Positions 9,097-17,107 of a stretch of 64,000 bases of DNA are shown here, piece after piece. The notes under the pieces are model-generated. The model saw only the letters and a list, made by a program, of their open reading frames with translations. It was not told where the DNA came from and made no database searches. Position numbers and translations under genes: made by a program. This DNA comes from UBA8514 sp034933685 (lineage in GTDB: Bacteria; Bacillota; Clostridia; Lachnospirales; Anaerotignaceae), in NCBI GenBank assembly GCA_034933685.1, contig JAYFNB010000035.1:1-64000 (forward strand), read 5' to 3'. Every line of letters starts with the position of its first letter. The stretch's first letter is position 1.

Positions 9097-9119
9097 ACGT
9101 AAACATATATGAATAAAAT

Positions 9120-9158
9120 AATAACTCGGAGAAATTTCTCTGGGTTATTTTTTTTTCA
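9120..9158 (+). terminator. Rho-independent terminator after truA
   Basis: AATAACTCGGAGAAA folds back on TTTCTCTGGGTTATT with a C-G/G-rich core and is followed by eight or more T. Confidence 0.85.
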
Positions 9159-9194
9159 AAAATAATAAACTAATTGGAAAACTCTGCGTATTTG

Positions 9195-9264
9195 TTTTAT
9201 AGTAAACACATTGACATAAAAACAGTTTTATTGTAAAATCTTCCAGAAGGTTTTATAGTAAAAC
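9195..9264 (+). promoter_or_regulatory. Promoter of the MarR-RND operon with three palindromic operators
   Basis: A consensus sigma-A promoter has TTGACA at 9211-9216, a 17-base spacer and TAAAAT at 9234-9239. Three copies of the palindrome TTTTAtnGTAAAA (symmetry TTTTA-N3-TAAAA) lie at 9195-9207, 9226-9238 and 9251-9263. They fall just upstream of the -35, across the -10, and just past the expected start. This is the layout expected for repression by the MarR protein encoded at 9303, with drug or metabolite release. Confidence 0.75.
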
Positions 9265-9302
9265 AAAATGCAGTAAAAATTTTATTTGAAAGGGCAAAAC
9301 TA

Positions 9303-9782
9303 ATGGTGGAAGAATATGATGAAGATATTAACCAGATTGCGTTAAAGGTTATGCAAATACAAATTTGTATGATTAGGTGGCATATGAAATATATGGCAGA
9401 TATTTTCGATGTAAATGGCAAAAAGGCGGACACACTTACAAGAACACAAGCAGAAATACTGAAAATTGTTGAGAGTTTAGAAAGAGTCACAGTATCTCAG
9501 CTGGGAAATATAATGCACATTTCCAAAAGCAGTATATCTATAACTGTTTCAAGGATGGAAGCTAATTGCTATATTGAAAGATACAAGGACGATGACGAAG
9601 CAGATGGAAGAAAAACGTTTTTGTGTATTACTGAAAAAGGCAAAATGGCTTTGAAGGAAGTAAGCAAAAAAATGTTGGAAGGATTTTCTGTATTTTACAA
9701 AACTATGAAAGAAGAGGATAAAGAAAGTTTGAAAAATGGGATTGATTCATTTTATAAAATATGCGTAAATGAGGAGGATTAA
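9303..9782 (+). CDS. MarR-family transcriptional regulator
   Basis: A 159-residue winged-helix regulator. Residues 45-75 (LTRTQAEILKIVESLERVTVSQLGNIMH) and the recognition helix ISKSSISITVSRME followed by the wing DDEADGRKTFLCITEKG are the MarR DNA-binding pattern; N- and C-terminal helices form the dimer interface. It is the first gene of a three-gene operon with an RND efflux adaptor and pump, four bases apart from the adaptor, so it almost certainly controls them and itself. Three matching palindromes in the promoter support autoregulation. The ligand cannot be told. Confidence 0.88.
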   Translation: MVEEYDEDINQIALKVMQIQICMIRWHMKYMADIFDVNGKKADTLTRTQAEILKIVESLERVTVSQLGNIMHISKSSISITVSRMEANCYIERYKDDDEADGRKTFLCITEKGKMALKEVSKKMLEGFSVFYKTMKEEDKESLKNGIDSFYKICVNEED

Positions 9783-9785
9783 ATA

Positions 9786-11132
9786 ATGAATTCCAAAAAT
9801 ATTACTTTAGCTGTAGCTTTGGCCGCAACATTGGCTTTTAGTGGGTGTACAGCAAAGAAAACCACAGGGGAACAGGTAATTAATACTATATCAGTTGAGG
9901 TTGCAACAGCACAAACGGGCACAGTAGAAACAAATTATGTATATTCCGGTAAAACTGCACCTATCGAAACAGCTAACGTGTTTAGCATAATAAGCGGAAA
10001 AGTAAAAAAGGTAAATTTTGATATTGGTGATAGCGTAAAAGAAGGCGACATACTTTTTGAAATGGATACAGAGAGCTATGAAACAAGCCTTAAAGCACAG
10101 CAAGCAAGTTATGCGGCTTCAATGGCAAATGTTTCTGCTGCACAAACTACATTGCAGACAGTTGATGGTGCATCTATGCAAATGCAAATTGAAAGTGCAA
10201 GAGTTGCAATGGAAAGTGCAAAGCTGGCAAGAGATACAGCAAAAACAGATTATGATAATAAGTCAGTGCTTTTTACACAAGGCTATATATCCCAAATAGA
10301 GATAGATTCCGTTAAAGACTCATACACAAAAGCAGAGACATCATATAATCAGGCATTACAAACATATGAACTTACAAAAGGTCAGCTTATAGCGGAAAAT
10401 ACACAGAAGGCTCAGGATGCATTAAATGTAGCGCAAGCAAGCGCAAATGCATCTGCTGCACAAATGGAAAGTATTCAAAAATCCATAAGAGATGCAAAGG
10501 TTAAAAGCCCAATAAGCGGAGTTGTTACAGCAAACAATGTAACAGCAGAAACGATTCTTTCAACTTCAACTGTGCCATTTGTAATTTCAGATACATCAAA
10601 AATGATTGTTGATGTAAGCGTTTCTGAACAGATTATAAATTCACTTTCTAATGGTCAGATTGTAAATGTTAAAATAGCAGCGGCTGGTTCAGATAAATTA
10701 TCTGGAAAAATTAAAACCATTAATCCGGCGGCGAATGCAAAAGGTACATATGATGTTGAAATTGAAATTGAAAATGCGTCAGGCGCAATTAAAAGCGGTA
10801 TGTTTGCAGAAGTAAGCTTTAACAAGGAAAAGGGCTATAATTCAGTTGTTTTGGATAGAGATGCAGTTGTTTCTAAAAATAATGAGGATTATGTATTCAT
10901 TGAAAAAGACGGTATCGCTGTAAAAGCCAATGTAGTAATGGGTATAGATGACGGTGAAACAGTACAGATATTAGAGGGCATTAACTTAGGCGACAATGTA
11001 ATTGTAAAAGGACAGACCTATCTTAAAGAAGGTGACGTTGTTAAAGTTGTTGCAGTTGATGGCAACGCTGTAGAGTCCGTTGAAACAAATGATGGCAGCA
11101 CGGTGGAGTCCACCGAAACAAAGGGGGAATAA
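9786..11132 (+). CDS. RND efflux adaptor subunit (membrane fusion protein), lipoprotein
   Basis: A 448-residue HlyD/AcrA-type adaptor. The N-terminus is a lipoprotein signal with lipobox FSGC, so Cys20 is probably lipid-anchored. Then come a biotinyl-lipoyl half-motif (ISGKVKKVNFDIGDSVKEGD), a long helical hairpin rich in A, Q and S (about residues 95-235), the second lipoyl half (VKSPISGVVTANN), and the beta-barrel and membrane-proximal domains. The tail (after about 420) is acidic and repetitive (VESVETNDGSTVESTETKG). Start follows GAGGAGG. It partners the pump encoded three bases downstream. In a cell without an outer membrane it probably bridges pump and cell wall; no TolC homologue is in the window. 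Confidence 0.9.
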   Translation: MNSKNITLAVALAATLAFSGCTAKKTTGEQVINTISVEVATAQTGTVETNYVYSGKTAPIETANVFSIISGKVKKVNFDIGDSVKEGDILFEMDTESYETSLKAQQASYAASMANVSAAQTTLQTVDGASMQMQIESARVAMESAKLARDTAKTDYDNKSVLFTQGYISQIEIDSVKDSYTKAETSYNQALQTYELTKGQLIAENTQKAQDALNVAQASANASAAQMESIQKSIRDAKVKSPISGVVTANNVTAETILSTSTVPFVISDTSKMIVDVSVSEQIINSLSNGQIVNVKIAAAGSDKLSGKIKTINPAANAKGTYDVEIEIENASGAIKSGMFAEVSFNKEKGYNSVVLDRDAVVSKNNEDYVFIEKDGIAVKANVVMGIDDGETVQILEGINLGDNVIVKGQTYLKEGDVVKVVAVDGNAVESVETNDGSTVESTETKGE

Positions 11133-11135
11133 GCC

Positions 11136-14100
11136 ATGTTTTCCAAAGCATCTATTAAACGCCCCGTTACAACAGTTATGGTTATGCTTATTGTTGTTCT
11201 GGCAGGCTTAATTGGTTACAATTCACTTAACTTGGACCTTATGCCATCAATGGATATACCAGTTGCAATTGTAAGCACAACGTATGTTGGTGCCGGCCCG
11301 GAGGAAATTGAAACACTTATAACAAAACCGTTGGAGGAGGCATTGGGCACTGTGTCCAATGTTGATGAAATAACTTCAACATCGTCTTCAAACTCATCTA
11401 TGATTATTGTTCAATTTGAAGATGACACAGATATTGACCTGGCGGCAGTTGATATGCGTGAAAAGGTTGACCTTATTAAAAGCACATTGCCAGAGGGTGC
11501 TGAAGAGCCCATGGTTTTAAAAATTGATATTAATAGTATGACGGCTATTACAGTGGGTATAAAAAGCGATACTCTTAACCTTACAGAGCTTAATACACTT
11601 ACAGAAGATACACTTTCAAAAAGATTTGAAAAAATTGAAGGCGTAACATCTGTTTCAATTACAGGTGGAGTTGAAAACGAGATTGAAATTTCTGTAAATC
11701 CAGAAAAACTTCAAGGTTATGGTGTTACCGTAGGACAAATTGCGCAGGCTTTAGCGGCAGAGAATTTAGATTATCCTGCGGGCAAAATTCAGCAGGGAAC
11801 ATTGAAATTACAGGTGAAATCAGTTGGTCTTTTCAAAACTATTGATGAAATTAGGGATTTGCCTATATCCACGTCGACTGGTGGAATTATCCATATTAGA
11901 GATGTTGCGGATGTGAATATGGTAGAAACTGAGCAGACCAGTTACGCAATTATGGATGGAGAGCCAGCGCTTATGCTTGTTATTCAAAAGCAAAGCAATG
12001 CAAACCTTGTTGAAGTTTCAGATAAGGTGAATGCAGAGATTGCAAAGGTTTGCAAAGATTATCCACAGGTATCTTTAAGTATGCTTACTGATACAGCCGA
12101 TTATATTAAATTATCCGTAAATAACATTATTTCTACAGCCATTCAGGCGGCAGTTCTGGCAATTATTGTAATTTTTGTGTTCCTGCGGTCATCAAAAATG
12201 GCACTTATTGTTGGTATTTCAATTCCAACATCAATTATTGCAACCTTCGCAGTTATGTGGCTTAACGGAATGACGCTGAACATGATTAGTACAGGTGGTA
12301 TTGCCATTGGTATAGGTATGCTGGTGGATAACTCCATTGTTGTGTTGGAAAATATATTCAGCCACGCACGGCAAGGCAAGCCGATAAAGGAAGCGGCGGC
12401 GGATGGTGCAGGTGAGGTTGCAATGGCAGTTACAGCTTCAACACTTACAACAGTTGGTGTTTTTGTTCCACTTATGTTCGTTTCTGGCACTACTGGTGAC
12501 ATTTTTAAGGACTTATCCCTTACTATTTGCTTTGCATTAGTAGCATCTTTGGTGGTGTCCCTTACATTTATACCTATGGCGTGCAGTAAGCTGTTGAAAC
12601 CAGAGCAATTTTTTGCAAACGAAGAAAATGCTCAGCCAAAGAAGAAAAGACACTTCGCAAAGCTTTTGGATGCATGGGGCAGAGGGCTTGAAAAACTTGA
12701 TTCAGGCTATAGAAAGGTGCTTTTATGGTGCCTTGTCAACAAAAAGAAGGTTGTTGCCCTTGTGTTAGCAATATTTATTGGTACGTTGGCACTTGTTCCA
12801 ATTATGGGTATGGATTTTATGCCTACAATGGATGAAGGAGTTATATCTGCAAGCATTAAATTGCCTGACGGTACAGTGCTTGAGGAAACACAAAGAGTTG
12901 TGGATGAGGTAATTACTAGAATTGAAAAAATGGATGAAGCAGAAATGTTTTATGCAACTATTGGAAGCAGTGGCATGTCTTTTAGTGCAAGTGGCACGAA
13001 TATGGCTACAATAACAGTTAACCTTGTAAATAAAAAAGACAGAGATTTGTCTGCAGAGGATTTGGCTAAAAACCTTGAGGATGAATTAAAATTAATCCCA
13101 GGGTGCGAAATAACAGTAAGTGCAAGTAGTTCTGCTATGGGGTCTTACGGCGGAAGTGGCGTAACCCTTCAAATTAGCGGTGACGAAAGTGATGAATTAA
13201 GAGAAATTTCCAACAATATAGAAAACATGATTAAGGATATTGATGGAATTACTGATATTTCAAATTCTGCTGGAGAAACTTTACCAGAAACAAAAATCAC
13301 TATTAACAGAGAGAAAGCATCAGGCTATGGAATAACATCAACCCAAATTTACAGCGCAGTAAACAATGCAATAAGCGGTAAGGTTGCAACACAGTTTAAG
13401 ATAGATGGCAGTGAAATTGATGTAAGAATTAAGCAGAAGGATGAAAGTGTTAAATACATGAATGACCTTGAAAACCTTACAATTACCACTGCTTCAGGCA
13501 TTGTTATACCAATAACGGAAGTTGCAGATATAACAAAAGATGAATCTTCAGTTTCTGTAACAAGAATAAATCACCACAAATATACAGAATTAACAGCAAC
13601 AGTTTATGGCAGAGATATGAATTCTGTACAAAAAGATATTGAAGCGAAGCTTAGTAATTTTGTTATGCCAGATGGATATTCGTACGAGTTTACTGGAACA
13701 ACAGAGGAAATGAATGAATCCTTTAGACAGCTTGGAATTGTACTGATTGTTGCGATACTTTTGGTTTACATGATTATGGCTAGCCAGTTTGAGTCTTTCA
13801 TTTACCCATTTATAGTAATGTTCTCTATGCCTATTGCTATAACAGGCGGTATATTTGGTTTGTTTGTAACAGGTAAATCAATTACAATTACAGCATTTAT
13901 GGGCTTTATTATGTTGGTTGGTATGGTTGTAAACAATGCCATTGTTCTTATTGATGCGGCTAACCAAAATGTGGAAAAGGGCATGAGTGCATATGAAGCT
14001 ATTTGCGCTGCTGGGCCAGACCGTTTAAGGCCTATATTAATGACAACACTTACTACCGTATTGGGTATGATTCCTTTAGGGCTTGCTTTGACAGAAGGTA

Positions 14101-14264
14101 TGGAGATGCAGCAGCCTATGGCTATTTCTATTATCTTTGGTCTTTCCATTGGTACGCTTGTAACGCTTATATTTATACCAGTGCTTTATATGCTTGTGGA
14201 TAAGTTAAGATTTAAAAACATGAAAAAAAGACTTGTTAAAAAAGAAAAAGCTTTAAATAACTGA
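11136..14264 (+). CDS. RND-family multidrug efflux pump (HAE1/AcrB-like)
   Basis: This 1042-residue inner-membrane transporter has the duplicated RND layout: a transmembrane helix near residue 12, a large extracytoplasmic domain, helices near 335-500, a second extracytoplasmic domain and helices near 865-1030. It expels drugs or lipids using the proton gradient. In the TM4 motif (GIGMLVDNSIVVLEN) Asp398 is kept but the second acidic residue of AcrB is Asn399. In TM10 (VGMVVNNAIVLID) Asn replaces the AcrB Lys940. These variants recur in Firmicute RND pumps, so proton coupling must differ from AcrB. It ends the operon with MarR and adaptor; no obvious terminator follows until the glnA leader. 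Confidence 0.9.
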   Translation: MFSKASIKRPVTTVMVMLIVVLAGLIGYNSLNLDLMPSMDIPVAIVSTTYVGAGPEEIETLITKPLEEALGTVSNVDEITSTSSSNSSMIIVQFEDDTDIDLAAVDMREKVDLIKSTLPEGAEEPMVLKIDINSMTAITVGIKSDTLNLTELNTLTEDTLSKRFEKIEGVTSVSITGGVENEIEISVNPEKLQGYGVTVGQIAQALAAENLDYPAGKIQQGTLKLQVKSVGLFKTIDEIRDLPISTSTGGIIHIRDVADVNMVETEQTSYAIMDGEPALMLVIQKQSNANLVEVSDKVNAEIAKVCKDYPQVSLSMLTDTADYIKLSVNNIISTAIQAAVLAIIVIFVFLRSSKMALIVGISIPTSIIATFAVMWLNGMTLNMISTGGIAIGIGMLVDNSIVVLENIFSHARQGKPIKEAAADGAGEVAMAVTASTLTTVGVFVPLMFVSGTTGDIFKDLSLTICFALVASLVVSLTFIPMACSKLLKPEQFFANEENAQPKKKRHFAKLLDAWGRGLEKLDSGYRKVLLWCLVNKKKVVALVLAIFIGTLALVPIMGMDFMPTMDEGVISASIKLPDGTVLEETQRVVDEVITRIEKMDEAEMFYATIGSSGMSFSASGTNMATITVNLVNKKDRDLSAEDLAKNLEDELKLIPGCEITVSASSSAMGSYGGSGVTLQISGDESDELREISNNIENMIKDIDGITDISNSAGETLPETKITINREKASGYGITSTQIYSAVNNAISGKVATQFKIDGSEIDVRIKQKDESVKYMNDLENLTITTASGIVIPITEVADITKDESSVSVTRINHHKYTELTATVYGRDMNSVQKDIEAKLSNFVMPDGYSYEFTGTTEEMNESFRQLGIVLIVAILLVYMIMASQFESFIYPFIVMFSMPIAITGGIFGLFVTGKSITITAFMGFIMLVGMVVNNAIVLIDAANQNVEKGMSAYEAICAAGPDRLRPILMTTLTTVLGMIPLGLALTEGMEMQQPMAISIIFGLSIGTLVTLIFIPVLYMLVDKLRFKNMKKRLVKKEKALNN

Positions 14265-14431
14265 TTTTTAAGTTAAAAGGAATGAAAATGTAAGATATAA
14301 CTAAAAAATACACTATGCAATTGTTGTGTTTTAACAAAGTATATAAAAACTTTTGTTTAATTTGTAAATATTATTCTATATTTAGGATACTTAAAGGGTT
14401 ATAATTTTATATTTTTTGGAGACCCTTTTTA

Positions 14432-14520
14432 TTGACAATTACCTAAAGCCTTAGTATAATCGATTTATAAATTTTGAACGAGGGCGTCCACTATATGAAG
14501 TTGGCGTCCTCTATTTTTTT
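14432..14520 (+). promoter_or_regulatory. glnA promoter and leader terminator (attenuator)
   Basis: TTGACA at 14432-14437 and TATAAT at 14455-14460 are perfect consensus with a 17-base spacer. About 20 bases into the transcript GAGGGCGTC (14480-14488) pairs with GGCGTCCTC (14503-14511), an inner ACT/AGT pair closes a six-base loop (ATATGA), and a T run follows. glnA starts 58 bases later, so transcription must read through this terminator. GTCCACT (14486-14492) can instead pair with GGTGGAC (14533-14539), a possible antiterminator. The rest of 14265-14431 is AT-rich with nothing recognised. Confidence 0.75.
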
Positions 14521-14577
14521 ACAGAGAACGCAGGTGGACATAAACCTGATGTGAAAAATCTAAAGGGGGATTTTACG

Positions 14578-15912
14578 ATGGGATATACAAGAGATGACAT
14601 AATTGACCTTGTGGTTGAAAATGACGTAAAGTTTATAAGGCTTCAATTTACAGATATATTGGGTGTGTTTAAAAATGTGGCTATTACTGTTAGTCAGTTG
14701 GAAAAAGCACTTAACAATCAGTGTATGCTAGATGGTTCATCAATTGAGGGCTTCGTTAGAATTGAAGAGTCCGATATGTATTTAAAGCCAGACCTTGATA
14801 CCTTTGTTGTATTCCCTTGGAGGCCACAGCATGGGAAGGTTGCAAGATTTATCTGCGATATTTATACGCCGGATGGAAAACCTTTTGAAGGCTCACCGCG
14901 ATATGTTCTGCAAAAAACCTTGAAACGTGCAGAGGCTATGGGGTATCAATTTAATGTAGGCCCAGAATGTGAGTTTTTCTTATTCCAAACGGATGATGCA
15001 GGTAAGCCTACTTTAATACCTCACGACAACGGGTCTTACTTTGACCTTGGGCCTGTGGATATGGGCGAAAATACAAGACGTGAAATTTGCCTTACACTTG
15101 AGGATATGGGTTTTGAAATAGAAACCAGTCATCATGAAAATGCACCTGGACAGCATGAAGTGGATTTTAGATATGAGGAGGCATTAAGAGCCGCCGACAA
15201 TATTATGACGCTGAAGCTTGTTGTAAAAACAGTTGCTCAGCGCAACGGTCTTTTTGCATCCTTTATGCCAAAGCCACTAAACGGTGTGAATGGCTCTGGA
15301 ATGCATGCAAATTTGTCGTTATCTAAAAATGGAAAAAATGCATTTTACGACGAGAATGACAAAAATGGATATGGTTTAAGCCTTGAAGCATACCAGTTTA
15401 TGGCAGGAGTGCTTGCCCATATGAAGGGTATGTCAGTTATCACAAATCCAATTGTAAATTCTTATAAACGAATTATTTCTGGCTTTGAAGCACCAGTGTA
15501 TTTAGCATGGAGCGCGGCAAACAGAAGTCCTCTTATAAGAATACCAACCAGCAGACCAGAATCTAAAAGGATTGAGCTTAGATGTCCAGATACAGCGTGC
15601 AATCCGTACCTTGAGTTTGCAGCTATACTTTCAGCAGGTCTTGATGGTATTGAAAGAGGAATGACACCACCTCCGGCGGTTGAAGGGAATATATATGAAA
15701 TGAGCGATGAGCAGAGAAAGTCCCTTGGAATTGAAAGACTTCCTAAAGATTTAGGAGAGGCAATAAACGAATTTGAAAAGGATTCACTTATTCAAGAAAC
15801 CCTTGGAGAACATGTTTGTGACAAATATCTTAAAGCAAAAAAACATGAGTGGGAAGAGTATAGGTCAACAGTTACCGACTGGGAACTTAACAGATACCGT
15901 AATATTTACTGA
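14578..15912 (+). CDS. glnA: Glutamine synthetase, type I-alpha
   Basis: The 444-residue enzyme makes glutamine from glutamate, ammonia and ATP. It is the same length as B. subtilis GlnA and carries DGSSIEGFVRIEESDMYL, the NVGPECEFFLF and ENAPGQHEVDF metal-binding blocks, NGSGMHANLSL, the flap NPIVNSYKRI and SAANRSPLIRIP. Being of the alpha type it lacks the adenylylation loop and is expected to be feedback inhibited by glutamine. The start is the ATG at 14578 behind AAAGGGGGA; the frame extends nine codons upstream without a better site. It heads a nitrogen assimilation block and is followed 37 bases later by an ANTAR regulator. Confidence 0.97.
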   Translation: MGYTRDDIIDLVVENDVKFIRLQFTDILGVFKNVAITVSQLEKALNNQCMLDGSSIEGFVRIEESDMYLKPDLDTFVVFPWRPQHGKVARFICDIYTPDGKPFEGSPRYVLQKTLKRAEAMGYQFNVGPECEFFLFQTDDAGKPTLIPHDNGSYFDLGPVDMGENTRREICLTLEDMGFEIETSHHENAPGQHEVDFRYEEALRAADNIMTLKLVVKTVAQRNGLFASFMPKPLNGVNGSGMHANLSLSKNGKNAFYDENDKNGYGLSLEAYQFMAGVLAHMKGMSVITNPIVNSYKRIISGFEAPVYLAWSAANRSPLIRIPTSRPESKRIELRCPDTACNPYLEFAAILSAGLDGIERGMTPPPAVEGNIYEMSDEQRKSLGIERLPKDLGEAINEFEKDSLIQETLGEHVCDKYLKAKKHEWEEYRSTVTDWELNRYRNIY

Positions 15913-15949
15913 TATCGCAGCTTACAATTAGAACCTGGAGTTGATATGG

Positions 15950-16519
15950 ATGCATAACGTAATTATCGGCTTTTCGGAGAGAAGTAAGGGTGAAGTAATT
16001 AAAGACATTGTAGTTAAAAATGGCTTTGTTGATACTGACCTTTGCACATCTGGCGAAGAGGTACTGAGAATTGCCAACCAATATGCCGGCGGAATTGTAA
16101 TTTGTGGATATAAAGTGGGAAGCATGATAAATACAGAGGTATATGAGCTGTTGCCCGACGATTTCGGTATGTTGGTGTTGTTGTCAAGAAACCAGGCTGA
16201 ATTAATGGATAATCAGGATATTTTTAGCTTGGTATTGCCAATTAACAAGGTTGATTTAATAAGAACTGTTAACATGATTCTTGAAATAGGCAGAAAAAAC
16301 TCGGGTTGCAGCAAGGCTAATAAGCTTAAAGAAAAAGCCGTTGCACCAAAAGTTTTACGCACCGAGGATGATAAGGTTATTATTGAAAAAGCTAAGTTAC
16401 TGCTTATGAATAAGTTCAAAATTACCGAGGATGCTGCTCACAGGTTTATACAAAAAAATAGCATGAACAAAGGCATGAAAATGGTTGAAACAGCTAAAAT
16501 AATATTAAGAGATGATTGA
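15950..16519 (+). CDS. ANTAR-domain RNA-binding response regulator (nitrogen antiterminator)
   Basis: A 189-residue protein with an N-terminal receiver-like domain (about 1-115) that lacks a clear phosphorylated Asp (GIVICGYKVGS where LLDI-D-P is usual), a basic linker, and a C-terminal ANTAR domain (about 130-185; VIIEKAKLLLMNKFKITEDA, HRFIQKNSMNKG). ANTAR domains bind paired RNA hairpins with hexanucleotide loops and block terminators. In Clostridia such proteins sit next to glnA and control nitrogen genes. ATG at 15950 has GGAG nine bases upstream; a TTG at 15941 abuts that site and is less likely. Leaders of glnA, amt and gltB in this block all hold terminators. Confidence 0.85.
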   Translation: MHNVIIGFSERSKGEVIKDIVVKNGFVDTDLCTSGEEVLRIANQYAGGIVICGYKVGSMINTEVYELLPDDFGMLVLLSRNQAELMDNQDIFSLVLPINKVDLIRTVNMILEIGRKNSGCSKANKLKEKAVAPKVLRTEDDKVIIEKAKLLLMNKFKITEDAAHRFIQKNSMNKGMKMVETAKIILRDD

Positions 16520-16530
16520 TATGTCAAGGT

Positions 16531-16559
16531 GGGCATACCTGTAAATGACGGGTGTGCCC
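16531..16559 (+). terminator. Hairpin after the ANTAR gene
   Basis: GGGCATACC (16531-16539) pairs with GGTGTGCCC (16551-16559) with one G-U pair around a ten-base loop. Only a weak T-rich tail follows, so termination may be partial and allow read-through into glnK. Confidence 0.5.
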
Positions 16560-16648
16560 ATTATATTATGTAAAAATAACTTTTTTTAATACGTAAAAAG
16601 AGTTAATATATATGCAACTATTAATTTTTTAAATATGTAGGGGAAGGA

Positions 16649-16996
16649 ATGAAAAATATGAAAAAATTAGAAATAATTATCAAAAGCGAAAAGCTTGAGG
16701 AGCTTAAAACGGCACTTAACGAGCTTGGTGTAACCGGTATGATGCTTACAAACATAATGGGTTTTGGTAATCAAAAAGGATACACCCAAATTTACAGAGG
16801 TGCCAAGTACACGGTTAACCTTTTGCCTAAGGTTAAAGTGGAAACTGTTGTTTGCAATGAGATTTACGAGCAGGTGCTTACAAAAGTGCAGGAGACTGTT
16901 ACAACAGGCAATATTGGTGACGGAAAGATTTTTGTTTATGAAGTGGCAGAGGCTGTTCGTATTAGAACAGGCGAAAGAGGGAAAGACGCAATTTAA
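16649..16996 (+). CDS. glnK: P-II family nitrogen regulatory protein
   Basis: A 115-residue P-II signalling protein (112 if the second ATG at 16658 is used, which gives the usual MKKLEII start). The T-loop GYTQIYRGAKYTVNLLPKVKVE keeps the Tyr that is uridylylated in proteobacteria, and the B- and C-loop motifs (TGNIGDGKIFVYEV, RIRTGERG) bind ATP/ADP and 2-oxoglutarate. It sits directly upstream of amt, the conserved glnK-amtB pair in which P-II plugs the ammonium channel when nitrogen is plentiful. AGGGGAAGG serves as ribosome site. Confidence 0.93.
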   Translation: MKNMKKLEIIIKSEKLEELKTALNELGVTGMMLTNIMGFGNQKGYTQIYRGAKYTVNLLPKVKVETVVCNEIYEQVLTKVQETVTTGNIGDGKIFVYEVAEAVRIRTGERGKDAI

Positions 16997-17041
16997 GGTA
17001 TTATTTTAAATGAATATTGTAGGAAACAGTTATTATCAATG

Positions 17042-17086
17042 GGGATGATTACTTTGGAAAAAACCAAAGAATTCATCCCTTTTTTA
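17042..17086 (+). terminator. Terminator/attenuator between glnK and amt
   Basis: GGGATGA pairs with TCATCCC, an inner CTTTGG/CCAAAG stem closes a six-A loop, and TTTTTT follows. It stands 22 bases before the amt start, so it either separates the two genes or tunes amt expression by read-through. Confidence 0.8.
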
Positions 17087-17107
17087 TTTTATTAGGGGGT
17101 TATTTTT

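Noticed and set aside
14265..14431. Possible terminator or riboswitch directly after the RND pump
   Set aside because: Only AT-rich sequence without a convincing stem was found.
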